From assembly GCF_018343775.1 (NCBI RefSeq), contig NZ_CP074349.1, positions 186,001 to 250,000 of the forward strand: a stretch of DNA of 64,000 bases, read 5' to 3'. Positions 28,122 to 37,044 of the stretch are shown here, piece by piece. Source of the stretch: Pseudomonas cichorii. GTDB taxonomy: Bacteria > Pseudomonadota > Gammaproteobacteria > Pseudomonadales > Pseudomonadaceae. Below the pieces are notes generated by a model. That model ran no database searches, was not told the origin of the DNA, and worked only from the letters and a program-made list of their open reading frames with translations. How positions within the stretch are numbered: position 1 is the first letter of the stretch; every line of letters starts with the position of its first letter. A program made the position numbers and the translations under genes.

Positions 28122-28864
28122 ATGTCCTGATCGTTGATGACGAACCCCTGGCCCGCGAGCGATTGAGCCGATTGGTCGGCGAAATCGAGGGTTACAGGGT
28201 ACTTGAACCCAGCGCTACCAATGGCGAAGAAGCTTTGGCGCTGATTGAAAACCTCAAGCCAGATGTCGTGCTGCTCGATATCCGCATGCCGGGTCTCGAC
28301 GGTCTTCAGGTCGCGGCGAAACTGTGCGAGCGTGAAACTCCGCCCGCTGTCGTCTTTTGTACTGCGCACGACGAATTTGCACTGGACGCCTTTCAGGTCA
28401 GTGCCGTCGGTTATCTGGTCAAACCTGTGCGCCCCGAGAATCTTGTCGAGGCGTTGAGAAAAGCCGAGCGCCCCAATCGCGTGCAGTTGGCCGCGATGAC
28501 CCGTCCGGCTGCCGAAACGGGTAGCGGTCCGCGCAGCCATATCAGTGCGCGAACCCGTAAAGGCATTGAGCTGATCCCGCTGGATCAGGTGATCTTTTTC
28601 ATTGCCGACCACAAATACGTCACCCTGCGCCATGAAGGCGGCGAAGTGCTGCTGGATGAACCGCTCAAGGCGCTGGAAGACGAGTTTGGTGACCGATTCG
28701 TGCGTATCCATCGCAATGCGCTGGTGGCACGGGAACGGATCGAGCGTTTGCAGCGCACGCCGCTGGGGCATTTCCAGTTGTTCCTCAAGGGGCTCAATGG
28801 CGATGCCTTGATCGTCAGCCGTAGGCATGTCGCCGGGGTGCGCAAGATGATGCAACAGCTTTAA
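28118..28864 (+). CDS. algR: Response regulator AlgR
   Basis: A 248-residue LytTR regulator: receiver domain with DDEP, phospho-acceptor Asp54 in LLDIRMPG and Lys in VKPV; LytTR DNA-binding domain from residue ~145 (LIPLDQVIFFIADHKYVTLR, then FVRIHRNALVAR). AlgR controls alginate, type IV pili and other virulence genes. Coupled to algZ by a 4-nt overlap. Its stop overlaps that of the small antisense ORF at 28861. Confidence 0.96.
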   Translation: MNVLIVDDEPLARERLSRLVGEIEGYRVLEPSATNGEEALALIENLKPDVVLLDIRMPGLDGLQVAAKLCERETPPAVVFCTAHDEFALDAFQVSAVGYLVKPVRPENLVEALRKAERPNRVQLAAMTRPAAETGSGPRSHISARTRKGIELIPLDQVIFFIADHKYVTLRHEGGEVLLDEPLKALEDEFGDRFVRIHRNALVARERIERLQRTPLGHFQLFLKGLNGDALIVSRRHVAGVRKMMQQL

Positions 28865-29004
28865 GGTACGAAGAAGTGGCTGCCCTCGCCGCAAGTCCAG
28901 CAGGATGTCGAGCCGGTTTCTGTCCACAGAGCGTTGCCGTTGTGGAGGCCCATGGTTCGGGCGGGGGAAGTCTTAGCCACTGTCATTTCGTTGATCCGGG
29001 TCAT
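28861..29004 (-). CDS. Candidate small protein with a CxxC motif, opposite algR-hemC
   Basis: A minus-strand ORF of 47 codons (41 if it starts at the internal ATG 28986, which has GGA 8 nt upstream; the outer ATG has no ribosome-binding site). Key sequence: GLHNGNALWTETG and SCWTCGEG. About 75% of third positions are G/C over the inner 41 codons, like real genes here and high for chance. Its stop interlocks with the algR stop (TTAA). No homologue is known to me. Confidence 0.4.
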   Translation of the reverse strand: MTRINEMTVAKTSPARTMGLHNGNALWTETGSTSCWTCGEGSHFFVP

Positions 29005-29092
29005 GAAGCCGATTTTACTTTTTGAGTCAGCGCTGAAGTCGTTCCGGTTGTGCTGTTATTATCCGTCGCACTTATCAAGCACGGATTGATCC

Positions 29093-30034
29093 ATGTCTTC
29101 TCGCGAAATCCGCATTGCCACCCGTAAAAGTGCGCTGGCCCTCTGGCAGGCCGAATATGTCAAAGCCAGGCTTGAACAGGCTCATCCTGGCCTGATCGTG
29201 ACGCTGGTGCCCATGGTCAGCCGTGGCGACAAACTGCTCGACTCGCCGCTGTCGAAAATCGGCGGCAAGGGCTTGTTCGTCAAGGAGCTGGAAACGGCGC
29301 TTCTGGAAAACGAAGCCGATATCGCCGTGCATTCCATGAAAGACGTGCCGATGGATTTCCCCGAAGGCCTTGGGCTGTTCTGCATCTGTGAGCGCGAAGA
29401 CCCGCGTGATGCATTCGTTTCCAACAACTTCAGCAGTCTGGAGCAGCTTCCTGCTGGCAGCATCGTGGGCACTTCCAGCCTGCGACGTCAGGCTCAACTG
29501 CTGACACGTCGTCCAGACCTGGAAATCCGGTTTCTGCGCGGCAACGTCAACACCCGTCTGGCCAAACTGGATGCCGGTGAGTACGACGCAATCATTCTTG
29601 CTGCCGCCGGCCTGATCCGTCTGGGCTTTGAAGATCGCATCACTTCGGCCATTAGCGTCGAGGACAGCCTGCCTGCCGGAGGCCAGGGCGCCGTAGGGAT
29701 CGAGTGCCGTAGCGTCGATGCCGAAATTCACGCACTGCTTGCGCCGCTGCATCATGGCGACACGGCCGTGCGCGTGATTGCCGAGCGGGCGCTGAATAAA
29801 CACCTCAACGGTGGCTGCCAGGTGCCGATTGCCTGCTACGCCGTTCTGGAAGACGATCAGGTGTGGCTGCGCGGGCTGGTGGGTGATCCGGCTGGCGGTC
29901 TGTTGCTGCATGCCGAGGCCCGCGCACCGCAGACATCGGCTCAGGCGCTGGGTGTGCAGGTCGCCGAAGACTTGCTGGCCCAGGGCGCAGGCCAGATTCT
30001 CAAGGCTGTCTATGGCGAGGCTCGGGACGAATGA
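29093..30034 (+). CDS. hemC: Hydroxymethylbilane synthase (porphobilinogen deaminase)
   Basis: A 313-residue enzyme of haem synthesis that assembles four porphobilinogens. Motifs: [43 protein letters not shown] and the dipyrromethane cofactor Cys242 in [11 protein letters not shown]. It starts the hemCDXY cluster, ~230 nt after algR; algR may be co-transcribed but the gap has no clear terminator. Confidence 0.97.
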   Translation: MSSREIRIATRKSALALWQAEYVKARLEQAHPGLIVTLVPMVSRGDKLLDSPLSKIGGKGLFVKELETALLENEADIAVHSMKDVPMDFPEGLGLFCICEREDPRDAFVSNNFSSLEQLPAGSIVGTSSLRRQAQLLTRRPDLEIRFLRGNVNTRLAKLDAGEYDAIILAAAGLIRLGFEDRITSAISVEDSLPAGGQGAVGIECRSVDAEIHALLAPLHHGDTAVRVIAERALNKHLNGGCQVPIACYAVLEDDQVWLRGLVGDPAGGLLLHAEARAPQTSAQALGVQVAEDLLAQGAGQILKAVYGEARDE

Positions 30035-30810
30035 GTACCTGGCGTCTGTTGCTGACCCGTCCCGCCGAAGAGTCGGCAGCGCTGGCCAGGGTGCTGGCCG
30101 ATAACGGCGTGTTCAGCAGCAGTCTGCCTTTGCTTGAAATCGAGCCGTTGCCCATCCCCCCCGAGGACCGCTCGAAAATTTTCGATCTGCCTCTCTACAG
30201 CACGGTCATTGTGGTCAGCAAGCCAGCGGCTCGTCTTGGGCTGGAACTGGTGGATGAAATCTGGCCGCAACCCTTTGTCCAGCCCTGGTTCAGCGTAGGC
30301 GCGGCGACCGGACAGATTCTGCTCGACTACGGCCTGATCGGTGTTAAATGGCCCGAGCAGGGTGATGACAGCGAAGCCTTGCTTGAACTGCCTGAATTGC
30401 AGGACGCTATCTCCATACCGGGCAGCCGGGTGCTGATCATGCGTGGGGATGAAGGACGCGAGCTGTTGGCAGAGCGTCTGCGCGAGCAAGGTGTTAGTGT
30501 CGACTACTTGCCGCTGTACCGCCGTTTTCTGCCTCAGTATCCGCTCTCGACCCTTTCACAGCGCGTCGAATCGGAACGCTTGAACGGGCTGGTGGTCAGC
30601 AGTGGGCAGGGTTTTGAACATCTGCTTCAGTTGGCAGGTGATGCCTGGCCGAAACTGGCCGGGTTGCCTTTATTCGTACCGAGCCCCAGGGTTGCCGAAA
30701 TGGCACGTGCCGCCGGGGCTCAAACCGTGGTTGATTGTCGTGGCGCGAACGCTGCGGCGTTGCTGGCCGCGTTGCGGGATCAGCCTCAGCCTGTCGTCAA
30801 GGCGTACTGA
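30031..30810 (+). CDS. hemD: Uroporphyrinogen-III synthase
   Basis: A 259-residue HemD closing hydroxymethylbilane to uroporphyrinogen III. The family is poorly conserved; N-terminal [20 protein letters not shown], middle [20 protein letters not shown] and C-terminal [19 protein letters not shown] fit. ATGA overlap with hemC. Confidence 0.93.
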   Translation: MSTWRLLLTRPAEESAALARVLADNGVFSSSLPLLEIEPLPIPPEDRSKIFDLPLYSTVIVVSKPAARLGLELVDEIWPQPFVQPWFSVGAATGQILLDYGLIGVKWPEQGDDSEALLELPELQDAISIPGSRVLIMRGDEGRELLAERLREQGVSVDYLPLYRRFLPQYPLSTLSQRVESERLNGLVVSSGQGFEHLLQLAGDAWPKLAGLPLFVPSPRVAEMARAAGAQTVVDCRGANAAALLAALRDQPQPVVKAY

Positions 30811-30860
30811 GCGACGAGTTGTCGTTCATGTAACTACGCCCAAATGCAAAGGATGGATAC

Positions 30861-31979
30861 GTGAGCGAAACAGCCTTGCCTAAAGATGAAGAATCGGTGC
30901 TGAAAACATCGACATCCACACCTGATCCAGTGCGCCCGGTGCGTACCGGTAACCGCAGCAATGGTTTGGTGATCCTGGCCTTGTTGCTTGCCGTTGCAGG
31001 CGTTGCCGTCGCCGGTTGGGGAGTATGGCAACTGCGCATGCTGCAGGAAGGTCATTTGCAGCAGCGAGGGCAGGTCGAAGGCATCGCCCAGCAGACTCGG
31101 GTCCTGACCGAGAATGATCAGGAGCTGAGTGCCCGTCTTGCTCAATTTCCTCCGGTCGACCAACTGGAAGACAGCCGTCGTCTGGTTGCCCAGTTGCAGG
31201 GCGATCAGCAGCGTCTGAGCCAGCGTCTGGAAACCGTACTCGGCGCAAGCCGCAAGGACTGGCGTCTGGCCGAGGCCGAGCATCTGCTGCGTCTGGCCAG
31301 CCTGCGCCTGTCGGCCTTGCAGGATATCAACAGCGCCCAGGCGCTGGTTCAGGGCGCCGATGAAATTCTGCGCGAACAGGATGACCCAGGCTCGTTTGCC
31401 GCTCGCGAGCAACTGGCCAAAAGCCTGGCAGCGCTACGCAGTATCGAGCAGCCGGACCGTACCGGCTTGTTCCTGCAACTGGCTGCCCTGCGTGACCAGT
31501 CCGTTCAGCTCAACAGGCTGGCGCCCGAGTACGAAGATAAAGGCGAGCCGCTCCTGGGTGTGACTCCTGACAAGAATGATGACAGTTACTGGTCCCGCTG
31601 GTGGAGCCACATTTCCCATTACTTCCGCATCGACTTCAACGCCGACAAGGACATTCGACCGGTCCTGGCCGGCCAGAGTCTTGCTCAGGTCCGTCTGGCC
31701 CTGAGCCTGGCAATCGAGCAGGCGCAATGGGCCGCGCTCAATGGCGAGCCGAAGGTCTATACCCAGTCGCTGCTGGAAGCCAAGAGCGTCCTGATGGGCA
31801 ACTTCAATCAGGATGAACCGCAGAGCAAGGTGATCGGTGAGCGTCTGGATACCCTGATCAAACAACCTGTTTCGGTAGTGACGCCGGATCTGGCTCAGAG
31901 CTTGAGTGCAGTCCAGGCCTACCTTGAACGTCGTCATGCATCCGGTCAGCCTGCCGAGGCTCGGGGGATCAGCCCATGA
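30861..31979 (+). CDS. hemX: HemX, membrane-anchored uroporphyrinogen methyltransferase-like protein
   Basis: A 372-residue HemX_2 protein. The acidic N-terminus precedes a single membrane segment (~residues 35-55, GLVILALLLAVAGVAVAGWG), followed by a periplasmic coiled coil and helical domain (RLAEAEHLLRLASLRLSALQ). It lacks SAM-binding motifs, so methyltransferase activity is unlikely. GTG start with AAGGA upstream. Ends with an ATGA overlap with hemY. Confidence 0.92.
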   Translation: MSETALPKDEESVLKTSTSTPDPVRPVRTGNRSNGLVILALLLAVAGVAVAGWGVWQLRMLQEGHLQQRGQVEGIAQQTRVLTENDQELSARLAQFPPVDQLEDSRRLVAQLQGDQQRLSQRLETVLGASRKDWRLAEAEHLLRLASLRLSALQDINSAQALVQGADEILREQDDPGSFAAREQLAKSLAALRSIEQPDRTGLFLQLAALRDQSVQLNRLAPEYEDKGEPLLGVTPDKNDDSYWSRWWSHISHYFRIDFNADKDIRPVLAGQSLAQVRLALSLAIEQAQWAALNGEPKVYTQSLLEAKSVLMGNFNQDEPQSKVIGERLDTLIKQPVSVVTPDLAQSLSAVQAYLERRHASGQPAEARGISP

Positions 31980-33220
31980 AGCGCGTCTACCTGCTGCTGT
32001 TCATTGCCGTTGCTGTTGCAGCGCTGATTGGTATCGCCATTGCCGAGCACTCCGGCTACGTATTGATCGCCTATCAGAACTTCCGCTATGAATCGAGCCT
32101 GTGGGCAACCCTTGGCCTGTTCGTGGCGCTTCTGTTGCTGATCTTTGTTGCCCGGCTTCTGATCACCTTGCTCACGACATCCGGTGGTGTGGTCAATCCA
32201 TGGTCGCGCCGTAATCGCCGCCGTCGGGTGCAGTTGGCAATCGAGCAGGGGCAGATGGATCTTGCCGAAGGTCGCTGGTCCAGCGCGCAGCGTCATCTGC
32301 ATCGCGCCGCCGAGTCCGATCCCCAGCCGTTGCTGTATTACCTTGGTGCTGCGCGTGCTGCCAACGAGCAGGGCCGCTACGACGAGTGTGACAGCCTGCT
32401 GGAGCGTGCCCTGGAACGTCAGCCCCAGGCGGAGCTGGCGATTGCCCTGAGTCATGCGCAACTGCAACAGGACCGTGGCGATACCGATGGTGCGCTGACC
32501 ACCTTGCAGGCCATGCATGAGCGCCATCCGCACAACCCGCAGGTGCTGCGCCAGTTGCAACGTCTTTATCAGCAGCGAGGCGACTGGTCCGACCTGATCC
32601 GGCTGCTGCCCGAACTGCGCAAGGACAAGGTGCTGCCGCCCAAGGAACTGGCCGAGCTGGAGCGCCGCGCCTGGGGTGAAAATCTCACCCTGGCCGCGTA
32701 TCGCGAGGAAGGTGACGGCGAGCTGACTGGCCTGCCTTCACTGGAAAAAGCCTGGAAAGGCCTGACCTCCGCACAACGACAGGAGCCGCAACTGGTGCTG
32801 GCTTATGCCGAGCAGTTGCGTCGTCTGGGGGCCGAAGCCCAGGCCGAAGAGGTGCTGCGAACAGCGCTCAAGAAGGACTACAACAGCCATCTGGCCAGGC
32901 TTTACGGTCTGGTGCGCGGTAGCGATGAGTCCAGGCAGTTGCAGGTTGCCGAAGCCTGGCTCAAGCATCATCCCGATGATCCGAGCCTGTTGCTGAGCCT
33001 GGGTCGTATCTGTCTGCAGGCTCGCCTGTGGGGCAAGGCCCGTGATTATCTGGAGAGCAGCCTGCGTTTGCAGCGCAACCCGGAAACCTGTGCCGAACTG
33101 GCTCGCCTGCTGTCCCGGCTGGGAGAGACCGATCGCAGCAATCAGCTGTTTCAGGAAGGCCTGGGGATGCTCGATGAACGCTTTCTGGCTCGTCCGCTTC
33201 CTGCGCTGAGCAGTACCTGA
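31976..33220 (+). CDS. hemY: HemY, haem-biosynthesis TPR membrane protein
   Basis: A 414-residue HemY_N protein. Two N-terminal membrane segments (residues ~2-22 and ~40-62) lead into repeated TPR-like helices (GRWSSAQRHLHRAAESDPQP, DECDSLLERALERQPQAELA). It is found with hemX in gamma-proteobacteria; the name does not indicate protoporphyrinogen oxidase. Last gene of the hemCDXY run. Confidence 0.93.
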   Translation: MKRVYLLLFIAVAVAALIGIAIAEHSGYVLIAYQNFRYESSLWATLGLFVALLLLIFVARLLITLLTTSGGVVNPWSRRNRRRRVQLAIEQGQMDLAEGRWSSAQRHLHRAAESDPQPLLYYLGAARAANEQGRYDECDSLLERALERQPQAELAIALSHAQLQQDRGDTDGALTTLQAMHERHPHNPQVLRQLQRLYQQRGDWSDLIRLLPELRKDKVLPPKELAELERRAWGENLTLAAYREEGDGELTGLPSLEKAWKGLTSAQRQEPQLVLAYAEQLRRLGAEAQAEEVLRTALKKDYNSHLARLYGLVRGSDESRQLQVAEAWLKHHPDDPSLLLSLGRICLQARLWGKARDYLESSLRLQRNPETCAELARLLSRLGETDRSNQLFQEGLGMLDERFLARPLPALSST

Positions 33221-33230
33221 GTCCGGTGCC

Positions 33231-33258
33231 GTGAAAGCCCTTTTTCAGGGCTTTCACG
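33231..33258 (+). terminator. Hairpin terminator after hemY
   Basis: GTGAAAGCCC, seven-base loop, GGGCTTTCAC, a perfect 10-bp stem 11 nt after the stop. The T-run after it is short. Confidence 0.65.
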
Positions 33259-33437
33259 CCTTCAACTCCTCGTCAGTTCAGGGATTAGATTGTTCCTACG
33301 TTAATCGGTAAAAAATCTCCCTGATCTGGTGTTTTATTTCTCCTGCAAACAGCGAAGCATCCGTACTTCGTCGCCTTGAAAGCGTTGTGTGCTTTCCTCT
33401 ACCGTAACTGTCTCGTCTCATTCGTTACGGATTTGCC

Positions 33438-33965
33438 ATGTATCTGGCCCGCACGCGTACCTTGTTCTTCCTGGCATTCATCGCAAGTGGACTGATCATC
33501 GGCGCTACCCTTTATCTGCAGCATGCGTTTGGCCTGGTTCCCTGCCTCCTCTGCCTCATACAGCGAGCACTCGTCATCGGGTGTGGTCTGCTCTGTCTGG
33601 TGGCGGCCATTCATTCGCCCCAGGAGGCCGGCTGGCGTCGTTATTGTGTGGCCTTGCTGGCATTGGCGCTGCCGGGCGCTCTGGTAGCGGGTTTTCATAT
33701 ATGGCTGCAGACTGCGTCCGCCGAAGAGTTGATGCCCGTCGTTACTCAATACCGGCATTTGCTCAATGCATTGTCTCTGGAGAGCGGTAGCGAGCCTTTG
33801 CACAGCGGTACTTATGTGTGCGCCGAAATCAATTGGTCATTGTTCGATATCACTCTTCCCGAGTGGAGCCTGCTGGCTTTTGTGATCCTGTGTCTGCTGG
33901 CGTTGTACCCACTTTTCAGTGGGTTACATCGCTGGATGTCCGTCGACACTGACGGAGGGTATTAA
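33438..33965 (+). CDS. DsbB-family disulfide oxidoreductase (DsbH-like) lacking one second-pair Cys
   Basis: A 175-residue, four-helix inner-membrane protein. The quinone-proximal pair is intact (GLVPCLLCLIQRA). The second periplasmic loop, which normally holds another Cys pair that reoxidises DsbA, has only one Cys (TYVCAEINW); where the P. aeruginosa homologue as I recall it has Cys about 11 residues earlier, this protein has Gly (SLESGSEPL). Otherwise the family length and layout are normal. It sits between hemY and algQ, the usual place for the second dsbB of pseudomonads. Confidence 0.88.
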   Translation: MYLARTRTLFFLAFIASGLIIGATLYLQHAFGLVPCLLCLIQRALVIGCGLLCLVAAIHSPQEAGWRRYCVALLALALPGALVAGFHIWLQTASAEELMPVVTQYRHLLNALSLESGSEPLHSGTYVCAEINWSLFDITLPEWSLLAFVILCLLALYPLFSGLHRWMSVDTDGGY

Positions 33966-34138
33966 ACGCTTGTATGAACTTTCTCTCCTGCGTACCTTGA
34001 TGGCCTTGTCGTGCGGGCATAATCTGAGCCGCACGCGTCATTGGGAGTATGCTGTCCTGACGCTTTTACAGGCTCGGTTCTTGCGATATTGTAAGGCCAG
34101 CACAGGACCGCATGCCCCTTAAGGGAAGAGAGAACATC

Positions 34139-34612
34139 ATGCTGGAAAGTTGTCGCAATGCTCAGGAACGCTGGGGTGGCGTCAATCTGTTGATTGATCG
34201 CTGGCTACAGGACCGTCATGAATTGATTCGAGCCTATGACGTTCTCGGCGACACGCCCGAGCAACTGGCCGCGGATCGTGGTGCGCTGCTGAAGTTTTGT
34301 GAAATTCTGGTCGATTACGTTTCGGCTGGCCATTTCGAAATCTATGAGCAGCTCAACAGCGAAGCCCAGGCGTTCAACGATGAGCGCGGGCTTGAACTGG
34401 CCGATACGATTTATCCGCGTCTGGAAGGTATCACCAAGCTTGCACTGGCGTTCAACGACCGCTGCGAAAAGGGCGATTGCTCCGACGGCGCAGGGTTTGC
34501 CAATGAGTTCAAGACGCTGGGTGGTCTGCTGCATGAGCGCTTCGAGCTGGAAGATTGCCTGATCGAAGTCCTGCACAACTCCCACAAGGAAGAGGCCGCT
34601 TCTCAGGCCTGA
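34139..34612 (+). CDS. algQ: AlgQ / Rsd anti-sigma-70 factor
   Basis: A 157-residue Rsd/AlgQ protein: [20 protein letters not shown], then [20 protein letters not shown] and [20 protein letters not shown]. It binds RpoD and shifts RNA polymerase toward alternative sigma factors; AlgQ also affects alginate in P. aeruginosa. The start at 34139 is the family N-terminus; an in-frame ATG at 34112 was rejected. Confidence 0.95.
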   Translation: MLESCRNAQERWGGVNLLIDRWLQDRHELIRAYDVLGDTPEQLAADRGALLKFCEILVDYVSAGHFEIYEQLNSEAQAFNDERGLELADTIYPRLEGITKLALAFNDRCEKGDCSDGAGFANEFKTLGGLLHERFELEDCLIEVLHNSHKEEAASQA

Positions 34613-34632
34613 TTCATTCTTGTCGTGTTGCC

Positions 34633-34652
34633 AAGGGTGCGTTCGCACCCTT
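34633..34652. terminator. Terminator hairpin between algQ and the FKBP gene
   Basis: AAGGGTGC, GTTC, GCACCCTT between convergent genes, 20 nt after each stop. Confidence 0.6.
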
Positions 34653-34671
34653 TCGCATTTCAGGGTGTCGG

Positions 34672-35358
34672 TTACTGCGAGACCGCGACCAGCTCGATTT
34701 CAAAAACCAGCGGCGTGAACGGATCGATCAGATCGCCTGCGCCTTCTGCGCCATAGGCCTGGGCGGAAGGAATCACCAGACGCCACTTCGCGCCTACCGG
34801 CATGCCTTGCAGGGCCGTGGTCCAGCCACTGATCACGCTGTCGAGTCGGAACCACTGCGGCTGAGTGCTCTGATCGAAGATCGTGCCGTCGGGCAGGCGT
34901 CCGACATAGCGTACTTCGACCCGGCCATTGGCTTCAGGTTTGGGACCGGTGCCCGGAGCCAGCTCCGTCATCAGAATGCCGTCGGCCAGCGTCTTCACGC
35001 CGGGCTTGGCTTTCTCGCTGTCCATGAAGCGACGCTCTGCCGTCAGCGCTGCCTCGCTCTGGGCGTCGGTGCCCGAGGCTTCGGCTTGCGCCAGGGCTGC
35101 GTCATGCTCCCTGAGAATCTGGTCGATGCGTTCTTGCTTGAGCGCCAGCGGCTTGCCTTGGTAAGCCTGCTTCAAGCCTTCTACCAATGCCTTCAGGTCA
35201 AGGTCCGGGACCTCTTGATGCAGGCGCTCACCCAGGCTGGCACCCAGGCTGGCACCCAGGCTGTACGCGAGATCGTGAGAGTCCTGTGTCGGTGCGGTTT
35301 CACCGGCATGCGCCAGAGGAATCAAGAGGAACAACGACGTTAACAGGTAGCGCGACAT
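34672..35358 (-). CDS. Periplasmic FKBP-type peptidyl-prolyl isomerase
   Basis: A 228-residue protein with a signal peptide (RYLLTSLFLLIPLAHA), an N-terminal FKBP dimerisation domain (residues ~25-125) and a C-terminal FKBP domain (GRVEVRYVGRLPDGTIFDQS, then VISGWTTALQGMPVGAKWRL and IPSAQAYGAEGA). It folds exported proteins at proline bonds, like FkpA/Mip. GGAGAG precedes the start at 35358. Residues SLGASLGASLG arise from a tandem 12-bp repeat (GGCACCCAGGCT) at ~35234-35262. Confidence 0.93.
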   Translation of the reverse strand: MSRYLLTSLFLLIPLAHAGETAPTQDSHDLAYSLGASLGASLGERLHQEVPDLDLKALVEGLKQAYQGKPLALKQERIDQILREHDAALAQAEASGTDAQSEAALTAERRFMDSEKAKPGVKTLADGILMTELAPGTGPKPEANGRVEVRYVGRLPDGTIFDQSTQPQWFRLDSVISGWTTALQGMPVGAKWRLVIPSAQAYGAEGAGDLIDPFTPLVFEIELVAVSQ

Positions 35359-35574
35359 GAATGCTCTCCGGCCCGGGAAGTCAGCGATTATGCCAGTGCG
35401 AGGGCTTGCGGTGATGACTCCTGGCAAGAGAATTTTGTATTGCCCCTGTAGCAGTTGCATCAATGATTTGTGCTCGTATGCAACAGGGTGCGTCCGGCGC
35501 TGTCAAGATGCCCTAGCGGCACTGCGGACAGAGGTCTAGTATGGGCCGCAATTTCGTCAGCCAGGAGGTAAGTC

Positions 35575-36537
35575 ATGTCGGCCAAAAAGAAGCCAGTAAA
35601 CACTCCATTGCACCTGCTCCAACAATTGTCGGGCAGCTTGCTCGAACATCTGGAAGACGCCTGCTCCCAAGCCTTGTCCGATGCCGAGAAACTGCTCGCC
35701 AAGCTTGAAAAACAACGTGGTAAAGCGCAGGAAAAACTGCACAAGTCCCGCACCAAACTGCAGGACGCGGCGACTGCCGGCAAGGCAAAGGCGCAGACCA
35801 AGGCCAAGAACGCCGTTGCAGAACTTGAAGACTTGCTCGACGCACTCAAGGATCGCCAGACCGAAACCCGCACCTACATCCTGCAACTCAAGCGCGATGC
35901 TCAAGAGAGCCTGAAGCTTGCCCAGGGCGTTGGTCGCGTCAAAGAGGCCGTCGGCAAGATTCTGGACACTCGCGCAGCCAAGCCAGCTGCACCTGCCAAG
36001 GCTCCTGCTGCAAAAGCCGTTGCTACAAAAAGCGTGAGCAAGGCACCTGCCGCGAAGGCGCCAGCCAAACCGGCTGCCAGGGCTGCATCTGCTGCCAAGC
36101 CGGTCGCCAAGCCAACAGCCGCGAAGGCTCCGGCTGCTGCCAAACCTGCGGCGACCAAGGCTCCTGCTGCCAAGGCTCCGGTAAAAGCTGCGGCTAAAAC
36201 CGCTGCTGCCAAACCTGCCGCCGCCAAAGCGACTGCCAAGCCGGTTGCCAAACCCGCAGCCAAGCCAGCAGCAACTAAAGCTCCGGCAGCGGCCAAACCT
36301 GCTGCCGGCAGCGCTGCTAAACCAGCGGCCAAAGCACCTGCCAAAACTGTCGCCAAGCCAGCAGCCAGGTCCGCCGCAAAACCGGCAGCCAAACCTGCTG
36401 CCAAGCCAGCGGTAAAACCGGCTGTCGCCAAACCGGTCACGCCAGCAGCGGCTGCTACTCCAGCCGCTGCACCAGCCGCACCGGCTGCAACTGCTCCATC
36501 GACAGCCAATAGCGTCACGCCTAACACAGCGTCCTAA
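35575..36537 (+). CDS. algP: AlgP (AlgR3) histone H1-like regulator
   Basis: A 320-residue protein. The N-terminal ~120 residues are helical and coiled-coil-like (QQLSGSLLEHLEDACSQALS, KLEKQRGKAQEKLHKSR). The C-terminal ~200 residues are Lys/Pro/Ala repeats of the AKPAAK/KAPAAK type, like eukaryotic H1 tails, and should bind DNA. AlgP promotes algD transcription in P. aeruginosa. AGGAGG precedes the ATG. It ends 4 nt into the convergent TIGR02444 gene. Confidence 0.94.
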   Translation: MSAKKKPVNTPLHLLQQLSGSLLEHLEDACSQALSDAEKLLAKLEKQRGKAQEKLHKSRTKLQDAATAGKAKAQTKAKNAVAELEDLLDALKDRQTETRTYILQLKRDAQESLKLAQGVGRVKEAVGKILDTRAAKPAAPAKAPAAKAVATKSVSKAPAAKAPAKPAARAASAAKPVAKPTAAKAPAAAKPAATKAPAAKAPVKAAAKTAAAKPAAAKATAKPVAKPAAKPAATKAPAAAKPAAGSAAKPAAKAPAKTVAKPAARSAAKPAAKPAAKPAVKPAVAKPVTPAAAATPAAAPAAPAATAPSTANSVTPNTAS

Positions 36538-36998
36538 GGCTGATCCGCCGCGACGCGCAGCATCTGCAGCGCGTCGCGGTTCTTGTCGGCGGCCTCTGCG
36601 GCCAGTCCGTTCAGCCAGCTCTGCAAGTCCTCTGCTTCATCAACTGACCAGTCCTGCGTCAGTTTCTGCAATCGTGCGAGCAACTGCTGCTCGGCTTCCA
36701 GTTCCAGCGCTTTCACTCGTTCACGCAACGATCCCAATGCAGGGTCGAGTCGTGCCGCGTCACGCCATTGCGTGCGCAATTCCCTGAGAGGGCGCACGAC
36801 GTCGTCGTGCCATGGCATCGCCAACTGTCCGATTTCCTGTAATCGCCGGGTATCACATTTCACGCCGCGTTTGCCCAGCCAGACACCCAGAAGCACCATG
36901 CACACATTGGCCCCGTTGGTTTGCAGACGCAGGCAGGCCTCTTCGACGCCGGGTCTGGCATAGAAATCGAGGGTGAAACTCCAAAGGTCAGAAGGCAT
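36534..36998 (-). CDS. TIGR02444-family protein
   Basis: A 154-residue protein of the TIGR02444 family: WSFTLDFYARPGVEEACLRL, then NGANVCMVLLGVWLGKRGV and LRELRTQWRD. Helical, no signal. The function is unknown. Divergent from the ABC-F gene, convergent with algP, with which it shares 4 bp. Confidence 0.87.
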   Translation of the reverse strand: MPSDLWSFTLDFYARPGVEEACLRLQTNGANVCMVLLGVWLGKRGVKCDTRRLQEIGQLAMPWHDDVVRPLRELRTQWRDAARLDPALGSLRERVKALELEAEQQLLARLQKLTQDWSVDEAEDLQSWLNGLAAEAADKNRDALQMLRVAADQP

Positions 36999-37044
36999 AG
37001 TGAGCTACCTGTTTGAGACGAAGCTGGTAGACTCCGCCGCCATT

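Noticed and set aside
35975..36500. Repeats resembling a CRISPR array
   Set aside because: The units are short, in frame and code for AlgP; there are no spacers or cas genes.
35901..36527. Ala/Gly-rich hydrophobic frame antisense to algP
   Set aside because: It is the complement of the AlgP Lys-Pro-Ala repeats and only looks like membrane segments.
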